DNA of 64,000 nt from Lucinisca nassula (Eukaryota; Mollusca; Bivalvia; Lucinida; Lucinidae), in the NCBI GenBank assembly GCA_963580285.1, contig OY757026.1, positions 45,315,431 to 45,379,430 on the forward strand. The letters run 5' to 3'. Shown here piece after piece: positions 1 to 10,404 of the stretch. The translations under genes were made by a program, and so were the position numbers. Below the pieces are notes generated by a model. That model was given only the letters and a program-made list of their open reading frames with translations, was not told where the DNA came from and did not search any database. Numbering within the stretch: position 1 is the stretch's first letter; each line of letters begins with the position of its first letter.

Positions 1-614
1 TTTAGAAAAACATTCTCATCGCTCTAGCCCCTACATTTATTTATGGATTCTAATATAACTTCACAAAAAATGTTGGGTATGATGAAATCTTAAGCGAGTG
101 GGACTCTCAGGGTCCTTGGCTGAAGTTCAAGTTCGCACGTGTTTTTTTTTTTTTTTTTTTTAAAAACGTTATCATCGCTCTAGCACCTACATTTATTGAT
201 GGATTTTAATATAACTTTACACAAATGTTCCATATGATAATATCTCGAGTGATTTTGGCTTTCGTGATTCTGGGCTAAAGGTCAAGGTCACTGTGACTAT
301 TTTTAGAAAAACATTGTCTTCGCTCTAGCGCTGACATTTATTGATGGATTTTAATATAATTTTACACAAATGTTGCGTATGATAATATTTCGAGCGAATT
401 CTACTTTTCAGTGTCCTGGCCTCAAGTTCAAGGTCACTGTGGTTATTTTGAGAAAACTTTGTTATCGCATTTATTTATGTTTGTTGGGCTGTTTTACATA
501 AGAAAAAATCATTTTTGATTACTTAATTGCCCTCATCCATTTTAATAACTCATTTGCCCTCATCCGACGTAGGCCCCCAATGGCGAGCTATGTTGTCTTC
601 TGACAACTCTTGTT
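1..614 (+). repeat. Tandem core-repeat element, about 145-bp units, with terminal hairpin
   Basis: Three to four diverged units recur with landmark CGCTCTAG near 19, 174 and 320 and a degraded fourth near 455. Each unit contains a 'tttattgatggattttaatataa' type core (split by mutations) and ends in a 'caaggtcactgtg' block. A poly-T run at 141-162 stretches one unit. The right end (541-614) carries a small hairpin, GTTGTC (592-597) against GACAAC (602-607), followed by TCTTGTTT. A tandem core plus short 3' hairpin is the layout of bivalve Helitron-like non-coding elements; the class is an inference. The left end lies outside the window. Confidence 0.55.
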
Positions 615-819
615 TAAACTGACCTTCACTATTGTAGCGGCCCTGTTTGAGGCATTGGTAAATAATGCAGACGCCGCATCTGATCAAGATCTAAACTGTT
701 TGCTCAACGCACGTGCATTTTTGTAAAACTTACCACAAAAAATACTGACATCCCTATGCTTAGAAATTGACCAGACTTATAAAGGTGGAATATGTTATTG
801 GCATCTATGCCTTGTATAG

Positions 820-1030
820 TAGTCGCAGATAAAATTGACTAGGTGGAGCTACTCAGGGGCCAGTTTCATCAATAAACATCGTACGATTAATCTTAAATTG
901 TTCTTACGCACTTTTTAAAGAACTGCGTACGTCAGTTTCATCAAAACATCGCAAAGTGTTCGTTCGAGCTAAATTTGCGTTTCACTAAAATATGTCGCAA
1001 TTTTGAATATGCGCTTAAACAGGGCCACTA
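820..1030. repeat. Left inverted end of a roughly 3.4 kb block
   Basis: The segment at 820-850 (tGTAGTCGCAgataaaattg...) is found inverted at 4210-4245 with few mismatches, and GGGGCCAGTTTCATCAA at 856-872 is found inverted at 4005-4021. Both halves also share diverged 'acgtcgcaa' and 'cgtacga' words. This suggests two paired inverted ends of a DNA transposon or foldback element. No transposase frame is visible between the ends and I see no convincing target-site duplication. Confidence 0.4.
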
Positions 1031-1730
1031 CTTGTCACATGCGTGATCACGTGCCGTCTTGAAATAGCCGTGTAAAGTAGATAACACGTTTTAAGATTAT
1101 TGGTTCAGGTGGACCTAGATGTATATTCAGTACAAGCAACGCTTAATCAACGTGATTCAACGTTGATTCTACGTTGTTTCAAACTTGTGTTTCCATTTCA
1201 TTGTCGTAAGATACAGATATTAATTATCTGGACCCATTTCCCACTGTAACACTGGTGGGTTGGTATGTTTTGTGGACGTCGTGACGTCAGACAAGCGTTG
1301 ATTTAACGTTGTCATAATGAACCTTTTACGAGCGCGTTTGTCAGTAAATGCGGGGCGGCGAGGTGGAGTGGAGGTGTGGATGGGCGGTTCTTCAGCATGA
1401 GTGCACGTGTATTGTTGAGTTGTTTATAATATTAGATAACGTAAGACTTCGCAGAGCATTTTTATTACTTTTTCACGCTCATTTTAATAAATTCAGAAAT
1501 GCAAGAGCATGAATACAAGATTCAATTTATCGTATGAACTTAAAACACAGTTTATGCACGATTTTAACACAAAACGTCAATGCATGACGTTGTTTAATAA
1601 GGATGCCGCATATAACGTTACCTGACGTAGCCTCTGTAAGTGTTCGTATTTTACGTAATCAGATTTCAGTTCCGGTTTGTTGTTGGCAATGGTGACAGGT
1701 CTATAACAAATATTTTTTAATTTGATGGTT
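1031..1730. other. No gene recognised
   Basis: AT-rich sequence with short inverted words around 1150-1320 (several CAACGTT / AACGTTG occurrences). No coding pattern, tRNA or long repeat is visible beyond the right arm of the neighbouring inverted end. Confidence 0.5.
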
Positions 1731-1881
1731 CGTCTGTCAGGCCGTCCAGCCTTTCTTTCGGCTCCTGCCCATCGGGGCTTGAAGAGATGGGCTGCATGAT
1801 GCTTTAACGCAGAGCTGAAACCGACCGCACCCGAGCCTGCCCAGGCAAAGCGGTGCGAGTCGGTCCGTCCATGCTTATAAA

Positions 1882-2141
1882 TATGTTCTATAAAAGGGAT
1901 ATTCTTTGGAAGCAAGGAATACACCACTGAACTTGAAAATATGAAGTGTACATGTTTTCTGGGCCAGACAAGCTCGTTTCGGCCAATTAGGAATAATCAG
2001 TGACCATTAAATATTTTCAGAAGTCCACAATGGAATCAATGATCCCAAAGGACAAGAAAATATAAACTACACTATGATGTAGGGCAGGGAGACTTTTTAA
2101 GGCCGCCACGCATTCCCAGATACCAGCTGTAGTGACGTTTA
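1882..2141 (-). mobile_element. Ribozyme satellite (family A) monomer, 260 bp, 5-bp target duplication
   Basis: Exactly one repeat unit lies inside a family A SINE. It is flanked by ATAAA at 1877-1881 and 2142-2146, and removing the insert plus one ATAAA restores the uninterrupted SINE seen elsewhere ('ttataaaccctattgg'). On the minus strand the unit runs from TAAACGTCACTACAG to TATAGAACATA. It carries a degenerate hammerhead domain at 1961-2006 and the family-wide block at 2049-2107. It has no coding capacity. Retrozyme-like mobility by a PLE-type reverse transcriptase is inferred from this structure and from published work on such elements. Confidence 0.7.
1961..2006 (-). ncRNA. Degenerate hammerhead ribozyme (family A)
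   Basis: Read on the minus strand, the GAAAC after stem II, a short stem III region and a GTC site before TGGCCC are kept. The catalytic CTGATGA reads CTGATTA and the 5' arm of stem II is changed (TTCC against GGCC). The conserved G8 and the stem are damaged, so it is probably inactive. Confidence 0.6.
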
Positions 2142-2599
2142 ATAAACCCTATTGGTTTCATTTGGCGACAGGGCTTGAGATGTCATTTCATCTCAGTGTC
2201 GGGTATAAGTCCCACAAAATTGGAAGCAACGTCTCCAAAATGACCTATACAATGTTGAAGGGGACGTTAAACCTCAAATCAACCAACCAACCGTCCAGCC
2301 TTTCAATGAAAAATAAATTCAGTTCATTTGCAACATAGATACTACAGTATGACTGATTTTAAATGCTATAGCTTCATGTATACACAATTATACAATTGCC
2401 TGCACATAGACGAAATGACAGTACGCAAGACCACGATCCCCATCCCCACGCCGTCGACATTCAAGATTTTCGTACATACGAACGTACGCCCATGTACGTA
2501 TGTCCTTCCGCACTAGGGGTACATACGTGATCCTGTAACCTCAGGTTAAGGCATTGTACCAGGAAGAACCTACAATTTTAAGAGCTAATATTTTCCAGA

Positions 2600-2960
2600 C
2601 TATATGATGGAATGGTGATGGTTTGTAAAGGTCAAAAGGTTTATTCAGCAATACACTGGCCCTAACCTATGACCTCTAGGTCAAGTTATGGACTTAGAAA
2701 ACTTTAAATGTTGAAATTATTTTTAAAATCATATAATGGATTTGGTTCATATTTGGTACGATGATAGATATACAAGTTTTATTCAGCATACCCGCGCCAG
2801 TGCCCATGGCCTCAAGATCAAGGTCACAGACTCATAATTTTCAGCATAATTGCGCCAATGCCCATGACCTCAAGGTCAAGGTCACAGACTCAGAATGTCA
2901 ACGTTTTTTAATAAGAACTCACATTTCCCAACCCATTTAATGGATTTAGTTCGTATTTGA
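2600..2960 (+). repeat. Short tandem core repeats, about 150 bp or less
   Basis: The phrase 'caaggtcacagactca' with 'tgcccatg.cctcaag' recurs at about 2805 and 2870, and related 'atttggtacgatgatagata' words occur at 2750, 2955 and 3130. This looks like a decayed core-repeat element similar in style to that at 1-614. No coding signal. Confidence 0.35.
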
Positions 2961-2984
2961 TATGGCGAAAGATACAGGTCGTTT

Positions 2985-3085
2985 CTCCGGCTACTCCGTT
3001 TAGTTATCGCCCGAATCTGATTAATGATCGGCTCGAAATAAACGAAATAATCTTGAAAGGGCAGGAAAACCAAAACTCAAGGTCA
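2985..3085 (+). mobile_element. 3' part of tRNA-derived SINE family B
   Basis: The stretch around 'tgatcggctcgaaataaacg' and 'aataatcttgaaaggg' matches the 3' half of the better preserved SINE at 35507-35752. The tRNA-like head is missing here. Confidence 0.5.
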
Positions 3086-3213
3086 ATGTCACATTTGGTA
3101 AGTTATATTTTTATGGATTTTGTTCATATCTGGTATGATGATACATATTTTTTCCAATATTTAAACACCATTACCCACACCTACGCCGACAGTTTTCCAG
3201 CAGAGCAATACTG

Positions 3214-3248
<35 letters not shown>

Positions 3249-3429
3249 GCAACATACTTTTTTCTTGGTGAGGATGGTCCCTGGGCGGGGGCATATGTGT
3301 CGTATTGACAATTCTAGTTTGATGTGATAATTTGAGGTACACTGTGTCTCCATTTTAATCAAATGTCTAATCGCAGATTGTGGGTAATCGTTAGAAGCTA
3401 TCTGAACGCGTTGGTTCTTAAGTCTCCGT

Positions 3430-3610
3430 CAATGTACATATATTTTAGACCATTTTGGAGACGCTGCTTCCGATTTGATTGGGCTTTTACCCGGCATTGA
3501 GATGAAGTGACATTATAGACCCTACCGACCATAGAACCCGCTAGGGTTTAAGGAGCGGTCCCACTCGCACCACTTTTCTTGGGCAGGCTTTTACATTCTA
3601 ACCGGTTAAC
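3430..3610 (-). mobile_element. SINE family A fragment
   Basis: The minus-strand copy shows the conserved 'ggagac.ctgcttcc', 'cattgagatgaa' and 'cgcaccacttttcttgggc' blocks of family A. It is diverged and truncated. Confidence 0.5.
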
Positions 3611-3869
3611 CAGTAATCAAGAGGCGCTTCTAACGAGTACCCTCGGTCTAAGAAAACCCCACCCCAAACCCAAACTAAAGATTATAACAAAGGGGTCAGT
3701 TTCGAGGGTCTTCATTGCATGAGCTTATATAACTAATGGGCGTGATCTGCGAAGGTAAGCGAAATGGTATATTACGTACCACCCTTTTTACAATGTTACT
3801 CAAGAGCTTTAACCTATGCTGCCCGTATGGTCGTGACATGTCCAAAGTTTAAGACGAAAATTTCAATGT

Positions 3870-4246
3870 GTGATGTCTAAATATTCATCTCAGAATTACG
3901 ACAAAATGTGCGAACATCGCAGATCTTTAACATTTGATGAAACAGGACTTTTGTCGTAAGAACTTCGTACGATCTTTTTAAGACGAAAATACGTCGCAAA
4001 TGCTTTGATGAAACTGGCCCCAGGTGTTGTCAATATATGTCGAATTCGCTGAGATCATCTGAAGATTCGATAGAGTGCCTTTCGCATGCTTTCTGCAAGC
4101 GGACCAAATACCCATATACGTCAAATTATTGTTCGTGTTACAGTTGAATTCACACAATCGTTTGACTTGGTTTATCTTTTTGGTAATGGAACATTCCGAA
4201 GGCAGGCGCAAACGATATCTCCACCTAGTCAATCTTATTTGCGACT
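3870..4246. repeat. Right inverted end paired with 820-1030
   Basis: It holds TTTGATGAAACTGGCCCC (4004-4021) and CTCCACCTAGTCAATC (4218-4233), inverted relative to the left end. About 190 bp separates these two boxes, against only a few bases on the left. The right side therefore carries extra sequence or a second element. Confidence 0.4.
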
Positions 4247-4563
4247 ACTATCAAATGAGGTGACACACACCCGCTTAGTCAAAGGAAGAAAGTGAGAGTA
4301 GGATCTGTTTCTACTGAAATGATTTTTAGCCCGACATCTTGGAAACGCTTTATAAATAGATATCGACGGGCGCTTCATTCTGTTTGTTCCAAACGCGTTT
4401 TCACAGCGTACATATGTGGAGAGCAGTCTTATCTGAAGGGCTTTCCCAGTAACGTCATAAGACGTTCATAAATAAACTGGGCTATCACCAACTCAATCTA
4501 AATGGCTTCCAATGGAAATTGGAAGCCAAAAATGATATTTTCCTCAATTTCTCTGGTGCTCGC

Positions 4564-4793
4564 CATGAAAACATGCCTATATAATTTTGACCCCCCCCCC
4601 CCCTGAACCCCACTTTTATGTATCAAAACTGGGGTTTACATGGGTAAACATTATATCGAGACGGTTCTAACGTGTATCCACAATCTATATTTTGAGCAGA
4701 AATAAGAAAAATATCACAACTTTTCGCCTTAAAATTTGCATTCTTTCGGTGGTAAAATTTGCTATGTATTTGTATACGCGTGTTTTCGTAATG
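4564..4793. mobile_element. Foldback MITE family 1
   Basis: The ends are inverted copies of ACGAAAACACGCCTATA (left ATGAAAACATGCCTATATA, right TATACGCGTGTTTTCGTA). The interior has the family blocks 'aaccccacttttat', a broken 'actggggtttaca', and the hairpin arm 'acaatctatattttgagc' followed by 'agaaataagaaaaatatc'. Length is about 230 bp with no frame of its own. A poly-C run follows the left end. The family recurs at 5065, 14166, 28866, 58110, 60420 and 63525. Confidence 0.65.
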
Positions 4794-5235
4794 TTGCTTG
4801 TATGTGTTCGGATTGGAGACACTTAATTTGTTTGAAGCAAACAATTACAATACGGCACATATGTTTCGGATTGAAATAACTTAATAAGCTCTGTGTAAGC
4901 AACCTTATTACGGGGAATGTGTTTCAGGTTACCTTGCTTCAAGCAAACTCGTTATCGTGTATACTTTGCGGGTTGAAGTAGCATGCATTACAAAAACACT
5001 CCTACTCAAATGTATTGAAACTTTGCCACAAAAAAATGAAAAAAATCCGATAAAAAAATCCGATATTTTTAATATTTCTGGTAAAAGCATAGATTGTTGG
5101 TACTCTAATAAGTGCCCACATTCTATGTATTTGAGCAGAATGTATACCCCTGTAAATATGTTCTATAAAAGTGTTATCCTTTAGCAACAAGGAATACACC
5201 ACATAACTGGAAAATATCGAGTGTGCATGTTTTCT

Positions 5236-5281
5236 TGGCCAGACTCGCTAGTTTCGACCAATTAGGCCTCAACAGTGACCC
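5236..5281 (-). ncRNA. Degenerate hammerhead ribozyme (family A)
   Basis: On the minus strand the catalytic core reads CTGTTGA, so A6 is lost. Stem II is GGCC/GGTC, followed by GAAAC, a stem III imperfectly matching CTAGCTAG, and GTC. The stem I sides GGGTCA and TGGCCA still pair. Probably inactive. Confidence 0.6.
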
Positions 5282-5496
5282 TCAAATATTTTGAAAATTC
5301 CACAATGGAATCAATGATCCCACAGGACAAGAAAATATAAACTACACTATGCTGTAGGGCAGGGAGACTTTTTACGGCCGCCACACATTTCCAGACACCA
5401 GCTGTTGTGACGTTAAATATGTTCTATAAAAGGGTTATCCTTTGGAAGCAAGGAATACACCATAGAACTGAAAAATATGGAGTGTGCATATTTTCT

Positions 5497-5544
5497 GGGC
5501 CAGATTAGCTAGTTTCGGCCAATTAGGCCTCATATCAGTGACCC
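5497..5544 (-). ncRNA. Degenerate hammerhead ribozyme (family A)
   Basis: The core is interrupted by two inserted bases (CTGATATGA), while stem II GGCC-TAATT-GGCC and GAAAC are perfect. The stem III closing base before TC is changed (ATC instead of GTC). Stem I GGGTCA/TGGCCC pairs. Confidence 0.6.
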
Positions 5545-5715
5545 TCAAATATTTTCAAAACTCCACAATGGAATCGATGATCCCACAGGACAAGAAAATA
5601 TAAACTACACTATGATGTAGGGCAGGGAGACTTTTTACGGCCGCCCCAGTTTTACTATATAAGAGTGGATATGAGGGGGTCAAAATAATATAGGCGTGTT
5701 TTCGTGATGATCATC

Positions 5716-6359
5716 TCTCTGCAAACAAACACGTCACGTGACTTGTGTTGTGGGTTGACGTAGCTTGATTTGTTTCTTACAAAAAACCTCATTACATAGA
5801 GCAAAGATTCCAGATACAAGAAGCTTGTTTCTTCGCTGCATGCAAACGGCACATGTTTACTGGATTGAAGCCTAATAAATACAACCTCTATGCGGTGCAT
5901 TTGTTGTGAGTGAAAGTACCTTGGTAAGCTCGTTGGGAAAACCATACTGAGGTGTATGTAGGTAGTTTGTAATAAAATGTCTCTATAAGGTCGCTGCAAC
6001 TAATCAATTTGCAGTGAATGTATTTCGGGATGATGAAGCTTTATTAGCTCGCTACAAGTATGCTGTGAAACATGTGTAGCGTGTTGCGGCAGCTGGATTA
6101 GTTTGCCGCAGTCTCACTCGTTACGTTGCATGTGTTGGAAGGTAAATTTTGGTTAGCTGTGCCCTTTTTATGTCTGAATCATGATGAAGAATACAAAATG
6201 CATTAGAATATGGAGTTGGCTTATAGCACAGCCATCCCTCCACATTATAGTGCCAAGTCGGTGTACTTGAAAGCCTGTAAGGCAAAAAGAAGAATCAAGA
6301 ATGTTGAGTATAGTAGATCCCCAAACATCTTAGTAACATAAAAAATTTTTGTTTGTATT
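5716..6359. other. No gene recognised
   Basis: There is a long open frame on the minus strand at 5655-5999 but its composition shows no domain, and it overlaps the MITE. Nothing else is recognised here. Confidence 0.4.
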
Positions 6360-6655
6360 GGAGTTTAACGGCCCAGTCTACACTATTTAGGCCATTTTTG
6401 AGCCCGTCAGTTTACCCGTCCACACTTCCCTTGGCATGCTTAAATGTAAGCGGTTAACCCGTACAGTGCAGATTCTTTCGCCAGAAACTGACAACTGCCC
6501 TTCTTGAATCAGCGGTAGGGAGAGAATGACCGTAGAAAAGATTTCATGAGCAATCTCCACAAGAGAATGTTGCAACCCCGGAAGGTATCGAACCCGCGCC
6601 CTCTTAGTCACCAATCAGACGCGCATCCGACTGAGGTACCGAGGCCGGCTAACAT
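6360..6655 (-). mobile_element. tRNA-derived SINE (family C)
   Basis: Read on the minus strand, the head has a tRNA-like promoter: A-box-like TACCTCAGTCGGATGCG and B-box-like GGGTTCGATACC (reverse of 6585-6600). A tail with 'taagcatgccaaggg' follows and ends near 'gttaaactc'. RNA polymerase III would start just upstream of the head on the minus strand. It could be a pseudo-tRNA, but the long unrelated tail favours a SINE. Confidence 0.55.
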
Positions 6656-6734
6656 AATTCGTAAATAATCAAACAACTCATTTTATGCAATGATTAAATG
6701 TGTTGTACGAAAGGTGTATCAATCACGTGAACAA

Positions 6735-7000
6735 GTCCGTGAAATAAAGACCCCACTAAACCCCACTTTATATAGAGAAAACTGGGGTTTACAGGGGTAA
6801 ACATTATTTTTCTTATTTCTTGTCCAAGACATAGGTTGTGGGTGCCCGTTCGAACCGCCTCAATTAGGCGGTTCTAACGAGCACCCAAAACCTATGTTTG
6901 GAGTATAAATAAGAAAAATATCAAATATTTTCATAAGACAAAATGCCTTTTTTGAGATTTGAAAAATGTACTATATCACATGGATGTGTTATCGTAATGA
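6735..7000. mobile_element. Foldback MITE family 2
   Basis: This copy preserves a near-perfect hairpin: 'aacataggttgtgggtgc' type arm (6826-6860) against its inverse (6868-6905), including CCGCCTCAATTAGGCGG at the tip. The ends are 'gaacaagtccgtgaaat' and 'ggatgtgttatcgtaatga'. Relatives occur at 37945, 47180 and 61900. It shares the 'aaaataagaaaaat' arm with family 1. Confidence 0.6.
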
Positions 7001-7440
7001 TCCTTTGGAAGCAAGGAACACACCACAGAACTGAAAAAAAGTATGGCGTGAACAAGTGTTCCTGGGCCAGACTAGCTGGTTTTGACCAAATAGCCATCAT
7101 CAGTGATCCTAAAATACTTTCAAAATTCTTCAATGGAATCATTGATTCAAAAGGACAAGAAAATATTAACTACACAATGATGAAGGTCAGGGAAGGGAGA
7201 CTTTAACGGCCGCCACACATTCCACTAATATCATCTGTAGTAACGTTAAATATATTATGTGAAAGGATTATCATATGGAAGCAAGGAACACATCGCAGAA
7301 CTGGAACCGTATGGAGTGTAAAGGTTTTTCTGAGCCAGACTAGCTAGTTGTTGGCCAATTAGGCCTCACCATTGACCCTCAGATATTTTCAAAATTCTAC
7401 AATGGAATCATTGAACCCAAAGGACAAGAAAGTATAAACT
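6999..7440 (-). mobile_element. Degenerate ribozyme satellite dimer (family A)
   Basis: Two diverged units begin with TCCTTTGGAAGCAAGGAA at 7001 and ATATGGAAGCAAGGAACAC near 7271. Both keep the family block (7150-7213; partial near 7420). Hammerhead domains at 7064-7110 (GAAA changed to AAAA) and 7331-7378 (core CAATGGTGA) are both damaged. Confidence 0.55.
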
Positions 7441-7600
7441 ACATTGTATTGTAATGAAACCTTTCCTAACATCCCCTGCAATCTTTCATGCGAAACAAGA
7501 AGCCATTGCTGATATTGGTACAAAACCTCAATACTAGGTGTAGCTATTCCTGAGAAAACTGTCAGAAAGTATCTGTTCATGAAAATTAGTATTCATTGCA
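7440..7600 (-). repeat. Dispersed repeat D
   Basis: The sequence around 'gcaatctttcatgcg' and 'tggtacaaaacctcaata' is the reverse of that at 9560-9690. It directly continues the satellite, so it may be part of a longer related element. Function unknown. Confidence 0.4.
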
Positions 7601-7914
7601 AGTATGATAAAGTAGCTTAACCAGTATAAACTAGGCAAAGATATTCACGAAAATAAATATACTGTAGCAAAAATGATTAAGGGTCATAAAGCGTGTAATA
7701 AGTATTTAGCATATGACATATTCAGTTGAAAATAACAAAGGAATGGCTATGACAGACCTGGCTCCACAGTCCTTATCTTCTTTCCAAACCGACCCCAAAA
7801 AAATGTTTTGCAAATATTCGACAAATGCCCCTGCGACAGATTTGACATTAGATATACGACCTCTTTCCTCATGATGGTTTAACATTTATTTGTTATCATG
7901 TTACATTTCCGAAA

Positions 7915-7965
7915 GGCTTAATTGTATCGATTCCTAATCATTGCCTTCAGTTCTATTTTATAGAA
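7915..7965 (+). mobile_element. Extreme 3' end of a PLE copy
   Basis: The 'cttaattgtatcgattcc' block followed by 'atcattgccttcagttct' and ATTTT is the conserved 3' terminus of the PLE family in this window. Only about 50 bp remain. Confidence 0.5.
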
Positions 7966-8814
7966 AATGCCAGTTGAATTGTATGACATTCATTTGATCA
8001 GGTGTGCAAATTTTGCCTGTCGCAAGCTAATAGACAAACAAAAGGCAAAAGGCGGTGCTCTTTTGCAGTGTCTTATTTGTTGATTGGCTTTGTGTCATTG
8101 GTTCATATTGGTGTGCCTCTATGTCACTTACCTTCTTTAGGGACTTGAAATGGTTGCAACCTTTGATTGTGGCCTTTCCTGGGTGACCTTTTCTTACTAG
8201 TGTAAGATTTTCGATTTTGTGGCCCACAGCTAAATGAAGTATTTTCTTATTTCAAAGTCACAAGATGACTCACTCCCCTTGTAGTTTTACCATTTCATTG
8301 ATCCAATCAGGAAAATAAAAATAATGATTAAGTCCAGACCTGTGTCTACTCAATTCTACTCAGTTACCGTAACGATGTTAAAGGTCCACCTCAAACAGCT
8401 GGGAGTTGTTGATGTGACTGAAATGGGTTTTTGTAATATATTACCGTCCTATCGAGCACAATAGGTCCGAAAATGTCTTTTTGTGTCATAAAGGATAAAG
8501 CAAGAGGATTTATATTTCCATTCTCGCTTGTCACTTTTTCTAGCTCGTCCTCCGTAACAGCACTTTATTGGAGTATTACTGTTTCGGTATGGCCCTAATT
8601 CAGGGATGATATTTAGACTTTTATGAAGCATATGTTTCTCCGATGATCTCGGACCTCCGTAATGAAATATTATCATGACCTGAAAGTGCACCTTTGAAAG
8701 TAATGTTGACGAATCAGTACGTTAAATAATTTACAACCACAGTAAGAAACGGAAAAAAATCATAAACCAATACTTTTTTTTTTGATTAAACAATATTTTA
8801 CTTCAAGCTTTCAA

Positions 8815-9535
8815 GAGTCTCAGGTCGGGCTCATCGGAGTCTAACTGTTGGTTTTCTTTTGCTCCAGCATTTCAGTGGTTTCTTGCTGTCGAGTCCTCAA
8901 CGTTGTCTCACCTCTGTGGTTCTTTGATTTTTGTGTTCACGGAGATGTTGCACTGATGAGTTAGGAGGCCTTCATGCGGACTGAACAAATTATTTGTCTA
9001 AATCGCGACGGAAGTAAGGGCGAGGATTGTGGCCACGTAAAATCGATTTAAGCCCCCTTGTGGAAATCTTCCACTGACCGTTCCAATGCGGCTCTTCTGT
9101 GGCGATTTATTTATGTTGTTGTTTGTTACTTACTGTGTGTATCACTTGTGTCTTTTGGTTTTGGATGGCCATATGGCCATTTTGTGGGAAAGTAACTGTC
9201 CTTATGGCCTTCCTTTGTTTAGGTTTCCATTATGGTCTGGTCGCTTAATGTTTGTATTTCTTTCCCTTTGGTGTCTTTTATGGTTGGAGTAAGTTAATTG
9301 TATCAATTCCTGATCTTTGTTTTACTTCTACTTTTCATACATTTACAATACGCATTTATAAACACGATATGGCTAAAGGATCTGACAGTAAGACTTTTGG
9401 ATTACTATTGATGATTCCATTAGAGTCTGGTTATTTCATGCTTGTGTTTCTTTCCCTTTGGTGTCTCTGGTGAGAGCTGTGGGTTAATTGTACGATTCCT
9501 GATCATTGCCTGCACTTCTATTTTTGACTTTTTAT
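8815..9535 (+). mobile_element. PLE 3' region (5'-truncated) with a second partial 3' end
   Basis: This is non-coding 3' sequence of the PLE family: 'atcggagtctaactgttgg', 'cacggagatgttgcactga', 'taaatcgcgacggaagtaag', then a short C run, 'ggccattttgtgggaaag' and the terminus 'cctgatctttgttttactt'. A second fragment (about 9410-9535) repeats the last 120 bp. The open frames at 9086-9292 and 9252-9473 lie in this untranslated region and should not be called genes. Confidence 0.6.
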
Positions 9536-9539
9536 TTGT

Positions 9540-9800
9540 AATAGGCGCCATCTCCTGAACAGCTACCCTCTGACATGGAAAAGCTACACATGTCATTGAG
9601 GTTTTGTACCAGTATCAGTAATGACTTCGTGAATCGCGTGAAAGATTGCAGGGCGGTTAGGTAAGGTTTCATCATAGTGTAGTTTACGGGAAACAAAAGG
9701 TTTATGTGCGATGTGTCAAAATGTTTCACCTGCGTAACGTAAATAGACCTCAATTTTGCGATTGGACACAGAATGGCAGAAATGCCATACTGCAATGTTA
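9540..9800 (+). repeat. Dispersed repeat D
   Basis: It shares 'ggtttatgtgcgatgtgtca' and 'acgtaaatagac' with 13965-14060, and an inverted segment with 7440-7600. No coding domain seen. Confidence 0.4.
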
Positions 9801-9862
9801 GTCTAATCTGGCTTGTCTAATCAGACAGCACGGATGAGCATGAATACACGTACTAAGCTGAG

Positions 9863-10182
9863 TCCTCGTTGGTTTGCATATGATATTTTATAACAGAACT
9901 GGTACGCACCGGCGGCTGAAAAGATATATAGAGTTTATTCATTCTCCTATTGGATATATGAAATTTTTTGCACTCGTTTCTTTATCGGATTTATTTTTTT
10001 ACCTCCCGAGGTTTTGAATACCTCCTCGTTGGTTTGCATATGATATTTTATAACAGAACTGGTACGCAACCGTAGCTGAAAAGAACTACAGAGGTTATTC
10101 ATTATCCTATCGGATAATATGATATTTATTGCACTCGTTTCTTTATCGGATATGTTTTACCTCCCAAGGTTTATAAATCTCA
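9863..10182 (+). repeat. Tandem duplication, 160-bp period
   Basis: TCCTCGTTGGTTTGCATATG begins at 9863 and again at 10023. The two copies match closely along their length, including 'gcactcgtttctttatcgga'. This is a simple two-copy duplication of unknown role. Confidence 0.7.
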
Positions 10183-10404
10183 TATTTCCAATGGCAGAAA
10201 TGAATAAACTATATATTACATGCATTTCATCGCAATCCGCTATAGATTTTAGAGGCGTTTGTTTGCTAGTCTAGTCGACCCACTTACATGTACTTTTCGC
10301 TGTCATTTCTATTTTCGGTCGGCGGATTAATATATCAACATTTACAGCGTCGCCGGGCGCCATTTTGAAAAGCTGATCAATTCGAGAGATTCAAATGTGT
10401 TTGT

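Larger units (their letters stand above)
1735..2300 (+). mobile_element. SINE-like element (family A), split by a ribozyme satellite
   Basis: The element starts near a 'tcctgcccatcggggcttg' block and includes 'cgcagagctgaaaccgacc'. It is interrupted at 1882 and resumes at 2142 with 'ccctattggtttcattt'. It ends near 2300 in 'acgttaaacctcaaatcaa' followed by an (AACC)n-type tail. Full or partial copies occur at 3430, 11995, 19955, 21600, 22300, 34310, 38541, 57755 and 58800. Unit length without the insert is about 300 bp. The defined 3' tail and many truncated copies fit a SINE or other LINE-dependent element. No internal tRNA promoter was recognised, so the class is inferred. Confidence 0.55.
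5156..5643 (-). mobile_element. Ribozyme satellite (family A) partial dimer, 488 bp
   Basis: Two tandem units lie with their predicted cleavage points about 261 bp apart (5241/5242 and 5502/5503). On the minus strand the insert ends in CTTTTATAGAACATA, the same 3' terminus seen at 1882 and 51626, and its 5' end is truncated within GCGGCCGTAAAAAG. Head-to-tail tandem copies are what rolling-circle or multimeric RNA templates would give. Both ribozyme domains are mutated. Confidence 0.65.
5065..5715. mobile_element. MITE family 1 copy split by a ribozyme satellite
   Basis: The left part (5065-5155) ends in 'acccctgtaaa' and the right part (5644-5715) resumes with 'ccccagttttactata', then 'ataggcgtgttttcgtgatg'. 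In uninterrupted copies these two pieces are adjacent. The intervening 488 bp is a ribozyme satellite. Confidence 0.6.

Noticed and set aside
8449..8691. 80-codon minus-strand frame as a gene
   Set aside because: No domain, signal or splice context and ordinary AT-rich composition; chance frame.
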